NCBI RefSeq assembly: GCF_003367245.1 | Contig: NZ_QRGR01000023.1 | Location: forward strand, 1-64,000 | Length of the DNA stretch: 64,000 nt | Reading direction: 5' to 3' | Source: Pontibacter diazotrophicus | GTDB taxonomy: Bacteria > Bacteroidota > Bacteroidia > Cytophagales > Hymenobacteraceae | Part shown: one piece after another, positions 55,677 to 64,000 of the stretch | Layout: the number at the start of each line of letters is the position of its first letter | How positions within the stretch are numbered: the stretch's first letter is position 1 | The notes under the pieces: generated by a model | What the model saw: the letters and a program-made list of their open reading frames with translations, nothing else | What the model was told of the DNA's origin: nothing | Databases searched by the model: none | Translations under genes and position numbers: made by a program

Positions 55677-55715
55677 TTACTTTTATAAATTAGATGCCAA
55701 TTGATACTTTACCCT

Positions 55716-56978
55716 ATGACGATGTTCTCTGAAAAAAAAGCAAAAACACTTCCTGCACTTTTAATGATACTGCTGTGCCTGTTAAGCAATGTTGCAAACA
55801 CTGCTCTTGCACAGAAGAAGAAAACAGCTTCTGCCAACGACAGGGTCGTATGGCTGCAGTACATGGACAAAGTGGCCAGGCCGGTTATGGCTAACCTGGC
55901 TGCGGACCAGCTGAAAGAGAAAATGCCCGTGGCCCTGTCTGAGAAAATTGACAACAAGGCGTCGCGGGAGAAGGTGGCTTACCTGGAGGCTTTTGGTAGG
56001 GTCATGAGTGGCATTGGACCATGGCTGAACCTCGAAGGCGGCTCGAAAGAAGAGGTGGCCTTGCGGAACCAGTACCGGCAATGGGCTTTGAAAGCAGTGG
56101 CCAATGCGGTGAACCCCGCTGCGAAAGATTACATGGAGTGGAACGGGGGACAGCCCCTGGTGGATGCTTCTTTCCTGGCCCTGGGCCTGATAAAGTGCCC
56201 CTGGTTGTGGGAAAACCTGGATAGCAAAGTGCAGGATCAGGTGATTACAGCTTTCAAAGCGACACGAAACACTGTTCCGGTGTACAGCAACTGGATCCTG
56301 TTTTCAGGCATGATAGAGGCCTTCTTCGCAAACTACGGTATAGAGTATGATGTCGTACGGGTTGAATTCGGAATCAGGGAATTTTCAGAGCACTGGTACG
56401 TGGGCGATGGCATGTATTCGGATGGAAATGATTTTGCGCTGGATTACTATAACAGCTATGTCATTCAGCCCTATCTGGCTACGATACTGGAAGTAGCGGG
56501 AAAACAGAACAACAGGTATGCCCGGTACACCCCGACATTTGACAAGATCAGCAAGCGATACGCTGAGATACAGGAACGATATATCAACACAGATGGCTCT
56601 TTCCCTGTAATCGGCCGATCCATTGCCTACCGTGGCGGGGCGTTTCATCATCTGGCAGACATGTCGATGCGGAAGCAATTGCCGGAGTCTCTTAACCCCG
56701 GACAGGTAAGGAGTGCTTTAACTGCAGTTAACAGGAAAACACTGGATGCGCCTTCTGCCTTTACAAAGGATGGCTGGCTTAATATCGGCTTGTATGGCTA
56801 CCAACCTGATGCGGCAGACTTTTATATCACCACCGGAAGCCTGTACCTCTGCTCTGCTATTTTTCTGCCACTCGGCTTGCCAGAAACAGACCCCTTCTGG
56901 TCAGCGCCGGCAGCTCCATGGACAGCCGTGAAGGCCTGGACAGGTCAGGATTTTCCTGCAGACCATGCATTGCATTAG
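55716..56978 (+). CDS. Exported DUF2264 family protein (GH154-type, possible beta-glucuronidase)
   Basis: About 420 residues from the ATG at 55716, with a signal peptide ending NTALAQ near residue 33; the frame opens at a TTG at 55701. DUF2264 is an alpha/alpha-barrel family recognised here by ASREKVAYLEAFGRVMSGIGPWL, NPAAKDYMEWNGGQPLVDASFLALGL, NWILFSGMIEAFFANYG, HWYVGDGMYSDGNDFALDYYNSYVIQPYL and GSFPVIGRSIAYRGGAFHHLADMS. As I recall, members of this family from gut Bacteroides are assigned to GH154 and act as exo-beta-glucuronidases on arabinogalactan proteins; I cannot check that here. The gene closes the plus-strand polysaccharide locus and converges on the azurin-domain gene across a bidirectional terminator. 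Confidence 0.85.
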   Translation: MTMFSEKKAKTLPALLMILLCLLSNVANTALAQKKKTASANDRVVWLQYMDKVARPVMANLAADQLKEKMPVALSEKIDNKASREKVAYLEAFGRVMSGIGPWLNLEGGSKEEVALRNQYRQWALKAVANAVNPAAKDYMEWNGGQPLVDASFLALGLIKCPWLWENLDSKVQDQVITAFKATRNTVPVYSNWILFSGMIEAFFANYGIEYDVVRVEFGIREFSEHWYVGDGMYSDGNDFALDYYNSYVIQPYLATILEVAGKQNNRYARYTPTFDKISKRYAEIQERYINTDGSFPVIGRSIAYRGGAFHHLADMSMRKQLPESLNPGQVRSALTAVNRKTLDAPSAFTKDGWLNIGLYGYQPDAADFYITTGSLYLCSAIFLPLGLPETDPFWSAPAAPWTAVKAWTGQDFPADHALH

Positions 56979-57040
56979 AGGCTGCATTTATATCAATATC
57001 AGCTGGTTCATGTGCATTGCGCTTTACCTGACTGCAGAAT

Positions 57041-57085
57041 CCCCTCCTGGGGGTTGGGGCCCTCTTGGGAGGGGCAGGGGTGGGT
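57041..57085. repeat. GC-rich palindromic intergenic repeat
   Basis: CCCCTCCTGGGGGTTGGGG (from 57041) continues to CTTGGGAGGGGCAGGGGTGG ending at 57082. CCCCTCC at 57041-57047 pairs with GGAGGGG at 57068-57074. Repeats of this look are widespread between genes in Bacteroidota genomes; only one copy is in this window. Confidence 0.5.
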
Positions 57086-57142
57086 TCTATAGAACAGCTT
57101 CGTGCGCAGTATTAGTTTATAATTGTATCAAGCCTGTGTAGG

Positions 57143-57192
57143 CCCATAAAAAAGCCCATACTGAAACATCTCAGTATGGGCTTTTTTATGGG
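57143..57192. terminator. Bidirectional terminator, 22-bp perfect stem
   Basis: CCCATAAAAAAGCCCATACT (from 57143, arm to 57164) pairs perfectly with 57171-57192 across a 6-base loop. A- and T-runs lie within the arms, so it suits both the DUF2264 gene and the converging minus-strand gene. Confidence 0.85.
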
Positions 57193-57264
57193 GTAAAAGT
57201 GAAGCTAAGCTATAGCTTTTTCATTCTGATTCTGAACTGGCGCGTCCTTTCAATCTTCATTAAG

Positions 57265-59349
57265 CTACTGTACTACCTTAAACGTGCCTTGCATCACATA
57301 AAAGTGCCCGGGCACGGTGCAGACAAAGGTATAGTCGCCGGGCTCATCCGGTGCTTCAAAATAAATGGCATCTGTTTCGCCAGGCTGCAGCAACTTTGTA
57401 TGGTACAACAACTTATCTGTCTGCGGAATGTAGTTTTTTTCCTGTCCTTCCAGCCCCAGTTTCATCGCCATTTCACCTACCTCTATGGCAGTGCCTGGCA
57501 ACACCAATACAAAATTGTGCAGCATGTCGTCGTTGTTATGGAAAACCACTTTTACCTTGCTGCCCGCTTTTACCCGTATCTGCGAAGGGTCAAATTTAAG
57601 CCCGGGTTTGGTGCCCACGTTGATGGTAATATCAGACTCTTTCGTCCAGGAAGCAGGCCTTTTGGTAACGCGCTTGGCCATTGTGCCGGCAGCAGGTTTT
57701 GCGGCTGCAGCGGATTTTGTGGCCGCTGGTTTGGCAGAGGAGGCCATAGCAGCATGATTACTGTGGTCAGGCGCTGCAATAGCAAGCTTTTCTCCATCCG
57801 GAAACTGGTTGAGCGTATAGTAGCCTACGTGGTGCAGCAAGGGTTTGCCGTCTGCTCCACGCACACCTTCTGCGGTAATCTCGTGGATATAGCCTTCGCG
57901 CAAGCCATCTACCACCAGGCGGGCCTTTAATCCATCTTCCGATACTACCACGCCACGCACAGTGCATTTTTTATTGTTGATAACTGGGCTGCCGTATTCG
58001 GCCTGGTACTTATAGTTGAAACCTGTAATCTGATAAACAGAAGGATCTGCTGCTACTGTTCTGTTAACAGGAAGTGTAAACTCTATCTCAAAACCATCCG
58101 GCATAGCACGCACGGTCTTCATCTCGAAAGGTGTTCTGCCGGTCCAGACAAGGCGCTGCAGGCCGAACAGTTCTTTACCGGTAGAGGACCAGCCGCGGCT
58201 GGTCATGCCGCTGAACATGGCGCCGTCGCTGCCCCATATCAAACGGAGTATACCCGAGGAGAAGCCTTCCCTGAAAGGAAACACAACACCCTGGTACTGC
58301 CCCTTTACCTTTTCCAGTGCCACCCGCATAATCTTGCTCTGCCCCTGGTCTCCAACAAAGAACTGGTTACTGAAAGGGCCGAATTTTCCGTTGGTATTGT
58401 CGTTCAGGATGCCGGAGGTAGAAATGCCCAGGATGCCGTGCGGTAACCAGACAGCAGGTGGCTTCAGAGCCTCCACACGTTTCGCCACATCATAGAGAGG
58501 CTCTCCGGTATCTGGTATGTCCTGTGGTTTGATGTTGAGAGGTGAGTCTGGCAGGTCCGTCCAGCGAAGGCTTTCCGCATTGCCCAGAAAGTCACCTTTT
58601 TCGATGTGCGAGATACGGCCGGAACCAACCCAGTCACCCTGGTTCTCAGTGTAGAAAACATCCCCGGCTTCATTAAACCCAAACCCGGAAGGCGAACGCA
58701 GTCCGGCAGCAACAGGCGTCATTTGCCCGTCGGGGGTAATTTCCAGCATCCAGCCGCGCCACGGGGCCAGGCTGACACCATGCCCGAGGCTATTGCTCCA
58801 GCCCAGGTTCAGGGTTACCAGCATGTTTCCGTTTGGCATAAACAGGGGGCCATAGGAATATTCGTGGTAGTTGCCCGACAGCGGCCAGGAGAATACTTTG
58901 TCGTAGGCGTCAGCCTCTCCGTCGCCATTCATGTCGCGGAGGCGGGTAATTTCGCTGCGCTGCGTTACGTAGATGTCGCCGTCTTTGTAGGCCAGCCCCA
59001 ACGGCTCATGCAGCCCGTAAGCAAAACGCCTGTAAGTAGGCTTGATATTTCCTGAAACATTCGGATTAGAGATAATCCATACTTCTCCTCGCCGGGTGCA
59101 GGCTGCGATGCTGCCATCCGGTAATGTGGCCAGGCCCCCGACTTCCAGTATCACCCCTTCCGGTATCGGCAGCGAAATCAATTTATAAAAATCGTCTTCC
59201 ACTTCCGGAATAGCATCGTCAGATGCCGCCTGTGTGCTTCCTTCTTCGGCATTTTCCTGTGCCATGCCTGTTTGCCCGCCCAGGGTAAGCAGGCAGGTTG
59301 CAACAAGCGTAGCCTTTGTAAGGTGTGTTATATATGATTTAATTCTCAT
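57265..59349 (-). CDS. Propeller dehydrogenase-like protein with C-terminal azurin-type copper domain
   Basis: A 694-residue exported protein (signal about 1-31, ending TGMAQ). Residues 50-400 form a propeller like glucose/sorbosone dehydrogenases and the related large membrane dehydrogenases (GLATLPDGSIAACTRRGEVWIISNP, LGLAYKDGDIYVTQRSEITRLRDMNGDGEADAY, GLRSPSGFGFNEAGDVFYTENQGDW). After an Ala/Lys/Pro linker (about 535-565) comes a cupredoxin domain whose type-1 copper ligands are all present: His611 in MLHNF and Cys677, His682, Met686 in CTVPGHFYVM, with the spacing of azurin. It is likely a periplasmic electron-transferring sugar oxidase, the copper site passing electrons to the respiratory chain. 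It follows the DUF1080 gene by 30 bases on the minus strand, forming a two-gene operon. Enzyme activity is inferred. Confidence 0.85.
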   Translation of the reverse strand: MRIKSYITHLTKATLVATCLLTLGGQTGMAQENAEEGSTQAASDDAIPEVEDDFYKLISLPIPEGVILEVGGLATLPDGSIAACTRRGEVWIISNPNVSGNIKPTYRRFAYGLHEPLGLAYKDGDIYVTQRSEITRLRDMNGDGEADAYDKVFSWPLSGNYHEYSYGPLFMPNGNMLVTLNLGWSNSLGHGVSLAPWRGWMLEITPDGQMTPVAAGLRSPSGFGFNEAGDVFYTENQGDWVGSGRISHIEKGDFLGNAESLRWTDLPDSPLNIKPQDIPDTGEPLYDVAKRVEALKPPAVWLPHGILGISTSGILNDNTNGKFGPFSNQFFVGDQGQSKIMRVALEKVKGQYQGVVFPFREGFSSGILRLIWGSDGAMFSGMTSRGWSSTGKELFGLQRLVWTGRTPFEMKTVRAMPDGFEIEFTLPVNRTVAADPSVYQITGFNYKYQAEYGSPVINNKKCTVRGVVVSEDGLKARLVVDGLREGYIHEITAEGVRGADGKPLLHHVGYYTLNQFPDGEKLAIAAPDHSNHAAMASSAKPAATKSAAAAKPAAGTMAKRVTKRPASWTKESDITINVGTKPGLKFDPSQIRVKAGSKVKVVFHNNDDMLHNFVLVLPGTAIEVGEMAMKLGLEGQEKNYIPQTDKLLYHTKLLQPGETDAIYFEAPDEPGDYTFVCTVPGHFYVMQGTFKVVQ

Positions 59350-59379
59350 GATGATGTCTTTCCTTCTGTTGCTCTTAGC

Positions 59380-61266
59380 CTACCAAACAATGTTATACTG
59401 TGCCGTTGCGATGCCTCTTCTAGCTTTTACAGGTAGCAGTAACTCTTTCCTGTTCTCTGCTGTGTTCCGGATAACAGGCCTTGCCCTGCGCGGCAATTCT
59501 ATCAGGTATTCCTTGTCATTGATAGCGTAAAGCCCGTTAGGCAGTTTTGTAATTTCGCTTCCTTCTGCCACCCTGCACCACAGTTCCTCCTGCTCCTGGC
59601 CGGGTACTACTGCCAGAGAATGGGCCAGTTTCCGCCCTCCCTCAATTACTTCAAAAGCCTCTCTTACACTGGCTCCGCCCAAAGCGTATTTAAAGGATGG
59701 CCGACCGTTCTTATCCACTTCATAACCGACATAGTTATAAGCAGTATTAGAGTCAGGCCATGCCGTATTTGCATCTGACAGAAAAGCAAGCGTGGGGTTG
59801 CCGGCAAGCTCCACCACGCTTCCCATCGGTACGCCCAACTGGGGCTCGCCCCGCTCGTGCCACATCAGGGTGGTTTCCAGAAAATTGCCGCGCCAGAACT
59901 GCAGGAAATCACCGGTACCTAAGTCTATGGTATAATTTGCATTTCCGGGTTCTCCTACTGAGATGGTGTGTGTTCTTTTAATTCCTTTATGCTCGATAAA
60001 GCTTCTCAGCATCACCGGCTCTTCTTCGGCAAGCACCATAATGGCACCCACCGGATCTGCGGCGCGTAACGGAGTATTCAGTGTTGTATAAGGCACGCCT
60101 GAGCCTTCCACAGAAAGTGTGAAGTCGTTGCTCTGGGCATACCAGTATCCGAATTTCTTCAGGTAAGAAAGCTCTACCGGGTGCTCGCCTGCTTCCAGTT
60201 GCACCATGGCGGTGGCAGTTCCGTGTTCTCCGTCAATCGCTATTACTCTTTCCCCGCCAATAGCCAGCTCTCCGGCACCATTCGGTCTTTCAGGATAATT
60301 ATTGTCTTCCGGTATCCAGTCTAACTTCAGGGTGAAGAGGTATTCACCAGTGCGCGGTATCTGGATGATTCCGTTTATTTTCCCGCCGAACTTGTCCCGG
60401 GTGCCGGAGCCCTGGTGGGCCAGTGCCCGGATGTCCGTTTCTTTTACAGGCGTCTGCGTATCGAAGGCAGCCACATCATCCACATCCCCCTCAAATGCCT
60501 TCAGCGTCAGGCCCGTCAGGGTGACAGGCTCTGTGCCGAATGATTTGTAGCTGATGTTACGGATAGCCACGCGGCCGTGGTCGCCCTGTATCATGAGAGG
60601 GCCCAGCGGCTGCTCATCCTGGAAAGCAGCGGCACGCGTTGGACCTGTCACTTCCACGTTCTCATGAATGGTTACTCCGTTATGAATTACCTGTACAAAC
60701 ACGGCATTCTCTGTTTTCTGCCCCTGCGCATTAAAGCGGGGTGCCCTGAAAACAATTTTGTAATGTTGCCACAGGCCGGGCGCCTTGCTGACATTTACGG
60801 CAGGAGGGTGACCTTCATAGCCTTTCCTGTCGCCTAGGCGGGTTTCGTCCCAGCGCTCATAGATGGCTCCGCAATCAGCGGCTGTCGGGTTTTGTACACC
60901 CCAGCTATCAAACAGCTGCACTTCGTAGCGCCCCTGCAGGTAGACACCCGCGTTCGACCCTTTGTCCATCATAAAGTCAAGCTCCAACTCTATGTCGCCA
61001 TGCTCCATATTAGTGAAAAGGTTGTCCATGTTCCGGGCTGACGGGTCGTTTACCAGCACGCCGGTGCCTTGCTGTATTTTTCCCCTGCCCGCCTTCCGGA
61101 GGTCATAATATATATCCCCTGCCAGTTGCCAGTTGGCTGCTGCAGGCCTGAAGTCTTCCATGTTCTGCAGCGAAACAGTTGTGTTAGGTAATTCTCTTGT
61201 CTGTGCCATGCTGGCAAAGCTGGTAAGCATCAGAAAGAAGAGAATCGAAAAAGGTTGGTATCTCAT
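59380..61266 (-). CDS. Exported DUF1080 (3-keto-disaccharide hydrolase-like) multidomain protein
   Basis: A 628-residue protein with signal peptide (1-21, ending SMAQ). Residues 30-245 are a DUF1080 jelly-roll (GDIELELDFMMDKGSNAGVYLQGRYEVQLFDSW, LWQHYKIVFRAPRFNAQGQKTENA, GPLMIQGDHGRVAIRNISYK). Residues 270-400 look like a PA14-type sugar-binding domain (GEYLFTLKLDWIPEDNN, GEHPVELSYLKKFGYWY). The C-terminal 220 residues (IEHKGIKRTHTISVG, LLQFW-like GDFLQFWRGNFLETTLMWHERGEP) resemble a module found in large secreted dehydrogenase proteins. DUF1080 enzymes in Bacteroidota cleave 3-keto-glycosides. Its gene is the promoter-proximal member of the minus-strand pair with the azurin-domain protein, which suggests oxidation and cleavage of a sugar in the periplasm. 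Roles are inferred. Confidence 0.83.
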   Translation of the reverse strand: MRYQPFSILFFLMLTSFASMAQTRELPNTTVSLQNMEDFRPAAANWQLAGDIYYDLRKAGRGKIQQGTGVLVNDPSARNMDNLFTNMEHGDIELELDFMMDKGSNAGVYLQGRYEVQLFDSWGVQNPTAADCGAIYERWDETRLGDRKGYEGHPPAVNVSKAPGLWQHYKIVFRAPRFNAQGQKTENAVFVQVIHNGVTIHENVEVTGPTRAAAFQDEQPLGPLMIQGDHGRVAIRNISYKSFGTEPVTLTGLTLKAFEGDVDDVAAFDTQTPVKETDIRALAHQGSGTRDKFGGKINGIIQIPRTGEYLFTLKLDWIPEDNNYPERPNGAGELAIGGERVIAIDGEHGTATAMVQLEAGEHPVELSYLKKFGYWYAQSNDFTLSVEGSGVPYTTLNTPLRAADPVGAIMVLAEEEPVMLRSFIEHKGIKRTHTISVGEPGNANYTIDLGTGDFLQFWRGNFLETTLMWHERGEPQLGVPMGSVVELAGNPTLAFLSDANTAWPDSNTAYNYVGYEVDKNGRPSFKYALGGASVREAFEVIEGGRKLAHSLAVVPGQEQEELWCRVAEGSEITKLPNGLYAINDKEYLIELPRRARPVIRNTAENRKELLLPVKARRGIATAQYNIVW

Positions 61267-61808
61267 AATCTAATAGAAGCGTTTTTCAAACACATAATTA
61301 AAGAAAGTGATTAACTAAAGCAATTAATAGCCGCATCAACAGCCAGGTAATTAGTGAGGGAAGAGGCGAAGATGCATGTTGATGCGTAACGCATTAATTT
61401 TTCAAAGATTATGAACAACTATCCTGGAGACATTAAACTATCTGCTCACTACTACAGTCAATAGTGAATATGCTTTACACACCTAATTGTAGTAACTTGA
61501 GTAATTAGTCACTTTTTTATGTTGAACATTTTTATTTATAGATAGAGGTCTTATATTTAGATAGATATATTGAGCAAGATAGAGCGGAAAATGTATTAGA
61601 CTGATGTGAGCTATGGCGATGAAGGCAAAATGATAACTCAATGCTTTTTGATAATCTTAATCCTATGGGTAACGTGATATCAACCCAAATATTTTAATAA
61701 TGATGGATTTAGAGTCATGGTTGCTGCCCTATGTTTTAATAGCTGAAAGAGCCTACAGAGCCTGATAAAGCAACCTTTTTATGTACACTTACAAGCCCCT
61801 GAATATTT
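61267..61808. other. Divergent promoter region
   Basis: About 540 bases between the minus-strand DUF1080 gene and the GntR gene. A small dyad ATGCG-TAA-CGCAT at 61382-61394 could be a regulator site. The rest is AT-rich with no coding frame. Confidence 0.45.
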
Positions 61809-62819
61809 ATGTACTATCCTAAAATAAGCAGTACTTGTAAAATTCCGAAATACAAGCAGATCCTTCAGGCTATTATCGATGATGTAGAAAAAGGTGTTCT
61901 GAAAAAAGACCAGAGATTACCTTCTATCAATGATTTAAGTGCAGAACTTTGGATAGGACGTGATACTGTAGAGCGGGCATATCGGGAGTTAAAGGGGCAG
62001 GGAATTATAACCTCGATACAGGGGAAGGGTAACTTCATAGCTGGCACTGGTGCCAAAAGGCTAAAAATACTGTTGGTATTTAACAAGCTAAGTTCTTACA
62101 AAAAAATTATCTACTATTCCTTTTTGAAAACACTTGGTGACAAAGCCACGCTGGATCTGCATATTCACCATTATGATGTTCAGGTATTTAAGGATATCAT
62201 TGAAAAGAATTTGGGCAAGTATAATTACTATGTTATTATGCCTCACTTCTCTTATGATGCCGATCAGAACGAATACAAGCGAATACTTAGAAGTATTCCA
62301 GGTGAGGAACTAGTTCTACTGGACAAAGATCTTCCTTCTTTAAATTCCAAGTATCTGGCGGTATACCAGGATTTTGAGAAGGATATTTTCAATGCCCTTC
62401 AGTCAGCTTTAGATTTATTGAATAAATATCAAAAGTTAACACTGATATTTCCGGTTGACGGGCAGTATCCAATCGAGATCCTGAATGGATTTCGTTACTT
62501 CTGTCTATGTTATAATAAGAATTTTTCTATCCTCAATAACCTTGCTGAAGAAGTGCCGCATACAGGTACAGTTTATATAACCATAGAGGAATCGGATCTC
62601 GGGGATTTATTTAAAAAGCTCAAACAGTTGAATTTTACTCCGGGTAAGGAGGTAGGCATTATTTCATTCAATGATACTGCTTTAAAGGAGGTGCTGTCTG
62701 TTACGATTATAACCACTGATTTTGAGGCTATGGGGCAGACGGCTGCTAACTTGCTGTTAAACAGGAAGCAAATAAAGGTGAAGAACTCTTTTTACATGAT
62801 TCGGCGCACTTCATTATAG
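61809..62819 (+). CDS. GntR family regulator with LacI-type sensor domain
   Basis: A 336-residue regulator. Residues 12-80 form the GntR winged helix (PKYKQILQAIIDDVEKGVLKKDQRLPSINDLSAELWIGRDTVERAYRELKGQGIITSIQGKGNFIAG). The remaining ~250 residues resemble the periplasmic-binding-protein-like sensor of LacI proteins (LKILLVFNKLSSYKKIIYYSFLKTL, YYVIMPHFSYDAD, EVGIISFNDTALKEVLSVTIITTDFEAMGQTAANLLL), a combination common in Bacteroidota sugar regulators. It is divergent from the DUF1080/azurin operon and upstream of the second DUF1080 gene, so it probably controls one or both in response to a sugar. Confidence 0.9.
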   Translation: MYYPKISSTCKIPKYKQILQAIIDDVEKGVLKKDQRLPSINDLSAELWIGRDTVERAYRELKGQGIITSIQGKGNFIAGTGAKRLKILLVFNKLSSYKKIIYYSFLKTLGDKATLDLHIHHYDVQVFKDIIEKNLGKYNYYVIMPHFSYDADQNEYKRILRSIPGEELVLLDKDLPSLNSKYLAVYQDFEKDIFNALQSALDLLNKYQKLTLIFPVDGQYPIEILNGFRYFCLCYNKNFSILNNLAEEVPHTGTVYITIEESDLGDLFKKLKQLNFTPGKEVGIISFNDTALKEVLSVTIITTDFEAMGQTAANLLLNRKQIKVKNSFYMIRRTSL

Positions 62820-63321
62820 AACCTGCAGGATAACCGTAGCTCTTGTTTCAGTAGAAGAGCTTATTGTTAGACTGAATCAACTCCAATCAATTTAAGCTGG
62901 GTATTACTATGTCATACTTTGTTTATGATACATCGTTTTTGTACACCCTCCGTCTTCCTTACCTTCTAGAGTTGATCCTATGCGCTTCACATTCGCGAGG
63001 ACATCTGTTCATCGCAGCCTCTCAGGAAGATTAGTGACTGCCCTGTTATGAGTTGAGAAAGCATCTTCAAAAAGTAATATAAGGTTTTGCTTATTTAATA
63101 TTCCTTAAGTTATAAATACATTAGTTAATAACTAATACCTCAGTGGAACGGCAGATTGCTTTAGTACCTTAAAAGAACTGCATACGGTCAGCACAGATCA
63201 TGACAGTTAGCTGCCGGGATTACAGTAGATTTAACTGATAAGCAAGTATCAAGAGAGGTTAAGTGTCGCAAGCTATTTAGTTTGTCATGACTAACTCAGT
63301 TCTCAAATAAAAATAATTAAT
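62820..63321. other. Spacer, no gene seen
   Basis: About 500 bases with no coding frame or clear hairpin. An AT-rich segment around 63080-63130 may hold the promoter of the next gene. Confidence 0.45.
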
Positions 63322-64000
63322 ATGAATAAACTCTTATTTAATAAGAAGATGTGGGCGCTACTGCCCTCCTTTGTCCTTTTCACCATTGTGTGGGTGCTGG
63401 CTCAGGGAAGTCTTAAAGATGAAGATGGCTTTGTGGAAATATTTGATGGCAAAACACTTACGGGTTGGGAGGGCGATCCTGCCTATTGGAGAGCAGAAAA
63501 CGGCAGCTTAGTAGGAGAGGTTACTCCAGATAAACTACTGAAGAATAATACATTCATTATTTGGCGAGGAGGACAGGCGAAAGATTTTGAGCTAAAAGGG
63601 GAGTTTCGTCTTACCGAAAGCGGTAACAGCGGCATTAATTACAGAAGTGAAGAGGTAGATGGTATTCCTTACGCACTTCGGGGATATCAGGCTGACATAG
63701 ATGGCAGGAACCGCTATACCGGCCAGAACTATGAAGAACGCGGAAGAACAACGTTGGCCTATCGCGGGCAAAAAGTGCTGGTGAATTCGCCAGCGGGAGA
63801 AGCAAAGGCAGTAAGAGACAACGTTAAAAACAACGCCTGGACTGCGACTACTGTGACGGAGTCGCTAGGTGCCTCAGATTCATTACAGGCGCTTATCAAA
63901 AGTGAAGACTGGAACGATGTCCATTTAATTGTAAATGGCAACAGGTTGCAGCACTATGTTAACGGCATCCTAATGAGCGATGTCACAGACAATGACACTG
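63322..64000 (+). CDS. DUF1080 family exported protein (partial, runs off the window)
   Basis: The ATG at 63322 opens a frame that stays open to the last base (226 codons seen). MNKLLFNKKMWALLPSFVLF begins a signal sequence that ends near WVLAQG. The DUF1080 fold follows directly: DGFVEIFDGKTLTGWEGDPAYWRAENGSLVGE, NTFIIWRGGQAKDFELKGEFRLTESGNSGINYRSE, GYQADIDGRNRYTGQNYEERGRTTLAYRG and DWNDVHLIVNGNRLQHYVNG, which is nearly a whole domain of about 200 residues. It is the simple single-domain form often called 3-keto-disaccharide hydrolase, unlike the three-part protein at 59380. It lies downstream of the GntR regulator and probably heads an operon that continues outside the window. Confidence 0.85.
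   Translation, partial: MNKLLFNKKMWALLPSFVLFTIVWVLAQGSLKDEDGFVEIFDGKTLTGWEGDPAYWRAENGSLVGEVTPDKLLKNNTFIIWRGGQAKDFELKGEFRLTESGNSGINYRSEEVDGIPYALRGYQADIDGRNRYTGQNYEERGRTTLAYRGQKVLVNSPAGEAKAVRDNVKNNAWTATTVTESLGASDSLQALIKSEDWNDVHLIVNGNRLQHYVNGILMSDVTDNDT

Noticed and set aside
57199..57930. 243-codon plus-strand open frame
   Set aside because: It is antisense to the azurin-domain gene, whose copper ligands and length are intact, and it shows no family features.

Overview
The window looks like a chromosomal segment of a Bacteroidota bacterium, most likely an aerobic Cytophagales member of the Pontibacter/Hymenobacter type. The grounds are three SusC/SusD outer-membrane uptake pairs, Bacteroidota-style TTG...TAnnTTTG promoters, almost no Shine-Dalgarno sequences, many exported enzymes and lipoproteins, an ECF sigma with a FecR-type partner, and moderate GC genes separated by AT-rich spacers. 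The genus is inference; no rRNA or tRNA gene is present to fix it.

Region 1 (1-36956) is a peptide and amine utilisation neighbourhood. It encodes a DUF885 metallopeptidase and a dipeptidyl peptidase IV (likely one operon), a decayed IS1-like element, three M20-type hydrolases, a beta-propeller amidohydrolase, two SusC/SusD pairs, a ten-Asp-box propeller protein, a Tat-exported flavin amine oxidase followed by a Tat-exported PLP aminotransferase, a secreted protein ending in an orphan Hint domain, a small lipoprotein, a NagD-type HAD phosphatase and a heme-receptor-like TonB receptor. The two SusC genes here share nearly identical promoters, leaders and first ~110 codons, then diverge.

Region 2 (37336-56978, all on the plus strand) is a polysaccharide utilisation locus: DUF4861 lipoprotein, LacI regulator, KduI, a KduD gene broken by one in-frame TGA, an ECF sigma with a truncated FecR-like partner, a GH43 of the exo-beta-1,3-galactanase type, a tandem GH43 lipoprotein, a BNR-4 propeller lipoprotein (possible rhamnose-glucuronate lyase or rhamnosidase), a GH88/GH105 unsaturated uronyl hydrolase, a SusC/SusD pair and a DUF2264 (GH154-type) protein. 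The set fits arabinogalactan side chains: a lyase or glucuronidase exposes glucuronate, GH105 frees the unsaturated uronate, and KduI/KduD carry it toward 2-keto-3-deoxygluconate. Three perfect 14-bp palindromes before kduI look like LacI-family operators.

Region 3 (57265-64000) has a minus-strand pair (DUF1080 protein, then a propeller protein with a C-terminal azurin-like copper domain), a divergent GntR regulator with a LacI-type sensor domain, and a second DUF1080 gene that runs off the window end. DUF1080 proteins act in 3-keto-sugar cleavage in other Bacteroidota, so this may be a periplasmic sugar-oxidation module. REP-like nested palindromes occupy two spacers in region 2, and several perfect hairpins serve as terminators between units.
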